Below the pieces are notes generated by a model. That model ran no database searches. It was not told where the DNA came from and saw only the letters and a program-made list of their open reading frames with translations. Shown one piece after another: positions 58,301 to 64,000 of a stretch of DNA of 64,000 nt (the stretch's first letter is position 1; every line of letters begins with the position of its first letter). Source of the stretch: Ilyonectria destructans (Eukaryota > Ascomycota > Sordariomycetes > Hypocreales > Nectriaceae); NCBI GenBank assembly GCA_020740775.1, contig JAHEWK010000008.1:2480001-2544000 (forward strand), read 5' to 3'. Position numbers and translations under genes: made by a program.

Positions 58301-60572
58301 GCGTCAATGAATAGGACTACCGGAACCTTCTTCAGAATTCTTGCAAGCGACGATTTGAAGAAGGCTCTTAGCTCCCATAAACCCCACTCCCAATCTTCGT
58401 TCGGTTTGCCTATTTCATCCAGTTTCTCTTGAAATGAGGCGATAAGTTCGGGTAGTTTTTCCGGGTCATGGCGGAGTAGCTGATGAAGTACTGCTCGGAA
58501 AAATCCCATGCGGCTTTTCTCAAGATCATGGCCGCGATCATTGAAAAAGAACCGTAAACTTAGGGTTTGTGGTCCCTTGAATCTGGAAACCTCCTGGAGT
58601 GCATAATACAGCAGCGTAGACTTCCCAGACCCAGGCTTGCCCTTGATCCAGAGCGAGCTGCGGTCCAGGTCGGCCCACTTCAGCCACACTTCATTTCTCA
58701 GTAACCAATTGCATGTCCCCTCAAGGAAGGGTTGGGAACGGAGTGAATTGTAGCGACTGTTGATGCCTTTGAGACGTAGAGATTTCAAGCAGTCTAGGAC
58801 TTGCCGCGAGTGTTGAGCTTGATCAATTAATCAGTAAATATTCCTAAGATACGCCTGTTCTGGATCTACGTACATGGTGTATTGGAGCCTTCATTGGATG
58901 CACGCCCCGCAACCCGTTTCGCCACTTCAGGTTCCGCCTCGCCAACCAACTTCTGGAGTCTTCCCTTGACGGTGGTGTAGTTTACATCTGCGGGAGATGT
59001 AAACTTCACCAGACCGGTATGGTCTGTGTCGAGGGCTACATTGTTCCACTCGGAGGACCCCATTGTAGCAGATATCCGACTGACAGTCAGGTATTTAGCG
59101 CCGTCCATGACCACTGGTCCACTGCCGATACGCTGGCGAACATGAGTTAGTTTCTGGTAATAGACAGAAGGGATCCTCTCACTTTTGGCGATGAACTCTG
59201 TTTCAGTTCATAGAAATTAACGATCTCGTATTTTGCCCGACAGGTTCTCGCAAAGCCTGCCTCAAGAAGATTCAGGTAACTGGACGGCATACGATCCTCG
59301 TTGTCGACGACAAGCTCTTGTATCAAACCCCTGTTCGGCTGACCTTTGACAATCTCATCCAAGGGATCGCTGCGCATCCCTTGATGGGGTACCCCGAAGA
59401 AAAGAATGGCATGGCAGGACTTGAGTAAATCGCTCTCTGAGGCCTGAGGTGTGTCATGCGCATAAGAAAGTGCCTGGATGGACGATTAGCCTGCTGTATC
59501 ATATGGGAATGATGAAGAGTGTCTCACTGATTTGATAATGAGACCACCTAAGCTGTGGCCCAGGAAAATGATTGGGCGGCGATTTGTCTGCGTGGTGTTA
59601 GTCTTAGAAGACATTTTGGATTTAGTGACCCATACGCCATCATCATCTCGAAATGTCGTGATCAGTTCCAAAAACCTTGTGCCCAATTGCTGGATGCACT
59701 CCGTCGATTCGCTGTTTACCAGGCGTGTGTCGTAGCCATAAGCCAAAACCCGGATGTTTGGGATGTCGGGCGGAAGGAAGTCTCGTAGCCACACTTCGTC
59801 TTCGTCTCGAGTCGGGGACATCCAAGAACCGAGCGCATGGCTCGCAAGGCCGGGAACAGCCACCACACTGAAAGAACAATTAGTTGGTAAGGGTGGTAGT
59901 GGAGGAAGATTGGGGAGCTAACTCGACGTCGGCACCCTTCCGATTATCGTATAAGGGGGTGATTCCATGAAACTCGTGGGAATACTCGTACGGGAGGTTG
60001 AGAGACTTGGTAACCTCGCGCAATCGCTTGCATAGATCGCTCCGAGGGATTCTGGTGGCCATGGTCACAGTAGCAGTATAGTGAGTCTTGCCATGTGGCT
60101 CAAAGGAACGCTTGAACACGGTGTCAACACTGCTTTTGAGGTTAGAGTCCTTATCGCCAATGGACTTGACGTCTTGGATCAATTCGTCGACGTCCGCAGT
60201 GCGGACCATCCGAACTTGAATGGTGATTTTCTTCTCGGGAGAAAGAGGAGGAGGGGTAGCAGCCTTCGTCGGGAATGTCCACAATGTCCACAATGTCCAA
60301 AATAGGACAGGCAGACAGAGAACCATGGCGTGGATGATGAAAGGGTTCGAAAACATGGTGGCCTGTTGCAATATCAGGTGATACGGCACCTGTCGGATGG
60401 AATTGACAATGGATTTGGCGAGATCATCCATCATAAAGTCGGAGGCGCCGTGTAAAAAGATGGAAGGAAGGAAGAAATCAGGAGGGAACGGATGGACGGG
60501 GAACGCCTGGTGTACAGGAAGCATGTCCCAAGTCAGGGGCCAAGCAAACGATGTCAGAAAAGGACGACTCAT
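55369..60572 (-). CDS. NLR: alpha/beta-hydrolase - NACHT - ankyrin
   Basis: STAND-class receptor. Five exons (60572-59923, 59867-59528, 59473-59183, 59132-58874, 58799-55369) give 1656 residues; ATGs at 60434 and 60356 (GCCACC context) are likelier starts, giving 1610 or 1584. Numbering below is for the longest. A hydrophobic anchor lies at about 80-96 (AMVLCLPVLFWTLWTLWTF). A lipase/SesB-like hydrolase spans 217-490: DVVAVPGLASHALGSW, nucleophile Ser322 in GHSLGG, FFGVPHQGM, and His465 in DTDHTGLVKF. The usual His of the HGL oxyanion motif is Pro. NACHT: Walker A GKPGSGKST (567-575), Walker B VVLFIDALDECDE (674-686). About 16 ankyrin repeats occupy 1045-1610. Relatives sense non-self or pathogen signals and trigger cell death or immunity; that role here is inference. 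Divergent from a two-TM protein gene. Confidence 0.88.
56371..56786 (-). repeat. near-identical 102-bp ankyrin units
   Basis: Four consecutive 102-bp units encode 34-residue ankyrin repeats of the form LTPLFWALENKKEDIVKMLL-QHPRVDVNATGPEG with one to seven changes each. Other repeats in the same protein are far more diverged. This points to recent expansion or gene conversion. Confidence 0.9.
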
Positions 60573-61228
60573 ACCATAATTTCTGGAGGGAGAGCGAACC
60601 AGCGTTTGAGAAAAGAATTGGCGTCCTGAGCAAATAACACCTCATCTGGGCATACTTACCGGGAGGCTGGAAGGGCATTCCAAAAATGATATCTTACACA
60701 AAAGTCGCCTCCCCCCTCACTTCACTCTTGTCGGGATACGAGCTAAATGGACAGCAAAAAGCACTTCCTATTCATCAAATACGCCGTGGCTTTGCTTTAG
60801 GGGCAATAGTCACAGCCAGCTGAGGGCTAGTGGTTGGTGGTGCAGCGTGGCCTGGGATCATCCGCCAGGGCAACAGAAGGAGACAGCACTTCAAGTGCCG
60901 GTTTTTGGGATTGGGTAGGTACCATTGGGTTGCGGTGTTTTATTGAGACGAGCCTTAATTTGAAATGTTCCTCCGTAGTCTCGTTGACCCCTGCTTGCCG
61001 TTCCGTGGCGGCGACCGTTTGGTTACACACGGCGATGAAGAGGAGCCCCTGACCGCAGAGCTCATTCCGCACGGGTGCCAGGCTCCTGTCTGCACCAGAA
61101 TTTGAGAGAGAACGTGAAGAGACTGGGAATCTTGTCGAAGGTTGAGTTGGCCACTTGATTCTGCCACCGATCATCGACTCCGTCACCGACCATCAACTCT
61201 GTCACCGACCATCGACCGAATACTTTTC
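60573..61228. promoter_or_regulatory. bidirectional promoter, NLR / two-TM gene
   Basis: 656 bp between divergent starts (up to 870 bp if the NLR begins at 60356). It must hold both promoters. Three 19-bp tandem units occupy 61163-61219. Confidence 0.5.
61163..61219 (+). repeat. 19-bp tandem repeat x3
   Basis: Units of the form GTCACCGACCATCGACTCT start at 61163, 61182 and 61201, just upstream of the two-TM gene ATG at 61229. Confidence 0.85.
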
Positions 61229-62221
61229 ATGGCCATCGACTGTAGTCTGGCATCGACTACCAACCAAACCTCGACTTACCAAGAGATGGAGCGCTCTGTA
61301 CCACCTTTTGGCCCGGAGTCCCAGCTTCTACCGGCGCCTAACGCTGGGCGGTATGTCCCCGGACACCCTCGTGTCCCCTTGGATGACACAACACTGCTAT
61401 GGAACTTACTCGAAAAGGAGTTTTGTGCTGCCGACCTCGACCGAATTGCACCCTATTTGTGGTGCATGACGAAGCAAGACAGCAAAAACATTTCTGCACT
61501 GCACCGACAGAAAGTGAAGGGGCGAAACATCATCCTCACCGAGGACCCGAAGTTGCATCTCGTATGGATTCACGATCGAATATTCCTCAAACCACTCCCA
61601 CATTATCTGTCCTCCTATACATTTTGGCGACAGCACCTGCTCGATGACGACGACGATCCCCGACGAGCACACATCCGCCGCGCCGCGCTCGGCTTCCTTC
61701 GATCGTACTACTACCTCATCCAATACGAATCCGACCTTCGTATCGCCCAGGATCCCAGCCTGTGCCTCGTCCCAGCCGCCTTCAATTGGGAGCAGTTCTG
61801 TGAATTTACCTCGAACCTGGCCAATATACCGGATGACCAAGTCTCCCCTCGCTACGCCTACGGCGAGATCCGTCTCACGAGACTCAACTCCTGGGCCCCG
61901 CTCCTCATCGGCAAGATGGACTTCCAGCGAGCCGAGTATCAATATGGAGCCTACTTCGCTGGATTTTACGGGCCGATATTGTTCGTTACCTGCGTTGTGT
62001 CGGTCATTTTGAGCGGGTTCCAAATTGTCGCCACGGTAGAGCAGGAAGATGTTCGGGCAACAGAGACGGCGCTGTGGATCAGCGTCATAGCCATCGTGGG
62101 CTGCTCCAGCTTGCTCTTCTCGATGTGGTCGCTTCTAGTGTTCAAGATTGTAAAGGAGTGGAGATTTGCGCTTCTAGATCGACGTCGACTGGGGAAGGAG
62201 AGGCAGGGCGTGTCCGTGTAA
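61229..62221 (+). CDS. fungal two-TM protein beside the NLR
   Basis: 330 residues, one exon. The frame is open from 61142 but begins there with TTG; the first ATG is 61229 and the next is 61286. A globular part (about 30-245) carries motifs LWCMTKQDSKNISALHRQKV, TEDPKLHLVWIHDRIFLKPL and YGEIRLTRLN, then two TM helices at about 247-269 and 282-305 and a basic cytosolic end. As I recall, this layout is frequent in filamentous ascomycetes, sometimes labelled subtilisin-like protease although no catalytic triad is visible here. Function unknown. It faces away from the NLR across a shared promoter. Confidence 0.8.
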   Translation: MAIDCSLASTTNQTSTYQEMERSVPPFGPESQLLPAPNAGRYVPGHPRVPLDDTTLLWNLLEKEFCAADLDRIAPYLWCMTKQDSKNISALHRQKVKGRNIILTEDPKLHLVWIHDRIFLKPLPHYLSSYTFWRQHLLDDDDDPRRAHIRRAALGFLRSYYYLIQYESDLRIAQDPSLCLVPAAFNWEQFCEFTSNLANIPDDQVSPRYAYGEIRLTRLNSWAPLLIGKMDFQRAEYQYGAYFAGFYGPILFVTCVVSVILSGFQIVATVEQEDVRATETALWISVIAIVGCSSLLFSMWSLLVFKIVKEWRFALLDRRRLGKERQGVSV

Positions 62222-62871
62222 GTTGGAAGCAGCCAGCAGCTCTCGGTCTGCGGTATGGGGAATTAGAACGGACGATGGTATGCGGAGGACGCGAATGATC
62301 GAAGTTTTGGATTGTTGGATAGATAGGTGGTTCTTCACTTCGTCTGGGTCTAGGACTTCGTCCCCGACCAGCTTTTTCACTCTTACACCCAGTTTAGTTC
62401 AAATCTGTCTCAGGCCAGATCTTCCTGAATCACGCGCGCTCGCCATTCTTATAGCTTGTTGATTGGGCTGGATGATGGTATGCTGGCCTCTTTCTCAAGT
62501 TAACACAACACACTCTCGATTTAACATGTCACCTGCCAATGATTTGTCCATACAGCAATTGCTCACATTCCCCCATGCCTTACGATTTAGGCCTGAACTA
62601 AGATTTCAGGTAGTCCCTGTGTAGCACTTCTGCTATTCCTACGATTCAGTCGAGAACCACCTCAAGTTCTCAATGCCTTTTTGCAATGAGCTCCGGTGGG
62701 CGATGGTTACTTTCTTGTCAAGGCAATCAATATACAGTTCATAGATACAAGAGATACGGGAATAGAATAAATAAAGGAGATACTCATATTTTAGCTACGT
62801 TAGATACAGTGGTAGACTAGAAGACCCGCCCGTGAACGCGTTTGGTAGTCCCAGTTGCCTACCAAATATTC
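62222..62871. other. spacer between convergent genes
   Basis: 650 bp, AT-rich near 62740-62800. No gene seen. Confidence 0.5.
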
Positions 62872-63906
62872 CTATCTCACATAGGGGTTATCCATCAGTT
62901 CACGTAGCTTCTCGCAGTCCTTGATATGATCCAAAAAACCAGCCTTTGATCGTGCTCTTTCTGACATCTTCAAAAAATATCTACGCTGATCGTAGCCCTC
63001 AGGTACAAATGCCGATAGAGGATTGGGGGGATGACCGAACCAAGGGTTTCTGCTCGCAACCTTGCAAGCCTGGCACCATATACCATTCTCAACGGCTCCA
63101 TCGGGTCCAAGTGAGGGGAAGTGGAAATATTTTTGCCCATGCCGTTCTTTGGAAGGCTGCTCCAATGGTTTTGGTGATCGAATAGGGTCTTCATTTGTAG
63201 AGTGATTGGATAAAGGGGCTCGCATGTACGGAGTCCAGTATGGGTCCCGGTGAAAAATGGGCTTTAGCTCACCCCATTCTTCGACGTAAAGTTCCTTCAC
63301 CATTCTTGCACTGGCAAAAGGAATAAGGCGAGCGGAAAGGGTTAGCATGTTCATAGACGGTAAAGTGTTGAAATCCTCCTTCACTACGCCAAAGAAGTGC
63401 AGTGCATCTTCAAAACAGATTAAGGCTAGGGACGGGTTTTCTTCCAAACAAAGGAAGCAACATCTTTCGGCAGTTATAATAAAAATAAAAGCCCCATATT
63501 CTGTGCAATAAGCGCATTGCTGAGAGTGAAGTGTTGCGCTCAGTTGACGAATTGAGTGGAGGCCTATGGCGCCTCTCGCCTTGAGCCCCCCTAAAGGTTT
63601 TGATGCATGTTGAACCAGTTCTTTGTACTCGGGTACATTCGTGACAGCCTTTCTGGTCAATTTAGACGCGCAAGAGAATCGAAAGGCGGACTCTATATCA
63701 AGCATATTGATGACTGTATGTACAGCCTTGGTAGGGAGTACAAAAGTAGGTGAAAAGGTAATGCTTTTCTGACACCCCAAATACTTCAGCAGGCGGTCCA
63801 GCCAATTGATCAGGTTTTGAGGATGAAGCTTATCGAAAAAGAATCTGGAGAATCCGTAATGAATGCCAACAGAGGTATAGTGTTGAGAATTTGAACGACG
63901 CCGCAT
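62872..63906 (-). CDS. F-box-like Cys-rich fungal protein
   Basis: 344 residues, one exon, ATG at 63906. A degenerate F-box at about 57-97 (VLPTKAVHTVINMLDIESAF, then SCASKLTRKAV and VPEYKELVQHA) is followed by a Cys pattern CAYC (131-134) and RCCFLC (148-153) that probably binds zinc, as in the large F-box-related family of filamentous fungi. A second Cys pair (WCQAC) and an HIKDC motif lie near the C-terminus. Relatives are thought to be SCF ubiquitin-ligase adaptors; substrate unknown. The family expands and contracts fast, which fits the accessory character of this end of the window. Confidence 0.7.
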   Translation of the reverse strand: MRRRSNSQHYTSVGIHYGFSRFFFDKLHPQNLINWLDRLLKYLGCQKSITFSPTFVLPTKAVHTVINMLDIESAFRFSCASKLTRKAVTNVPEYKELVQHASKPLGGLKARGAIGLHSIRQLSATLHSQQCAYCTEYGAFIFIITAERCCFLCLEENPSLALICFEDALHFFGVVKEDFNTLPSMNMLTLSARLIPFASARMVKELYVEEWGELKPIFHRDPYWTPYMRAPLSNHSTNEDPIRSPKPLEQPSKERHGQKYFHFPSLGPDGAVENGIWCQACKVASRNPWFGHPPNPLSAFVPEGYDQRRYFLKMSERARSKAGFLDHIKDCEKLRELMDNPYVR

Positions 63907-64000
63907 GCTAATAAACTCGTCAAGTAGATCATGTCGATATGAGCCGCGTTCAGAGTGAGATTGGCTCGAATATACGGGTGGAACCCGGGGGTATTCAATA

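Noticed and set aside
61229..62221. Subtilisin-like protease label for the two-TM protein
   Set aside because: No Asp/His/Ser triad motifs of subtilases are visible; the label seems inherited.

Overview
The window is nuclear DNA of a filamentous ascomycete, most likely a Sordariomycete. The evidence is short spliceosomal introns (about 45-215 nt, GTANGT-like donors, YAG acceptors), pyrimidine-rich leaders, intron-bearing tRNA-Tyr genes, and a gene set typical of that group: a Zn2Cys6 regulator, a DHA1-type MFS pump, PLAC8 and F-box-like proteins, and a NACHT-ankyrin NLR. Exon structures given here were spliced by eye. Every multi-exon coding total is a multiple of three except the secreted protein at 23.2-23.9 kb, which carries a one-base shift in a C-run. 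Several of the longest open frames have only GTG or TTG at their 5' end, so starts were moved to real ATGs.

Layout. 0-10 kb: an eroded reading frame with a 150-bp repeat, RPA subunit 3 (RFA3), an ATF/CREB bZIP factor, and a zinc-cluster regulator tail-to-tail with an MFS transporter. 11.5-21.3 kb: five consecutive genes for mitochondrial functions in alternating orientation, namely MRPL35 (mL38), YML6 (uL4m), PGS1, NDUFA12 and the proton-translocating transhydrogenase NNT. Two divergent pairs share promoters of about 305 and 252 bp. 23-30.7 kb: a secreted Cys-rich protein with a polyproline linker, HEM3 with an upstream ORF, the glycine cleavage H protein GCV3, and the TEM1/Spg1 GTPase.

31.7-37.3 kb holds four unrelated small single-pass membrane proteins in a row, with long gene-free spacers. 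37-49 kb is gene-poor and holds only a thioredoxin-fold protein without CxxC and a PLAC8 protein whose stop codon lies inside a possible 60-nt intron. 49-55 kb returns to core genes: a disordered nuclear-type protein, thymidylate kinase CDC8, two tRNA-Tyr genes and formyltetrahydrofolate deformylase.

55.4-64 kb is the most interesting block. A roughly 1,600-residue NLR has a membrane-anchored alpha/beta-hydrolase (SesB-like) domain, a NACHT domain and about 16 ankyrin repeats, four or five of them nearly identical. It is divergently transcribed from a fungal two-TM protein, and an F-box-like Cys-rich protein lies beyond. This is a candidate fungal innate-immunity or incompatibility locus.
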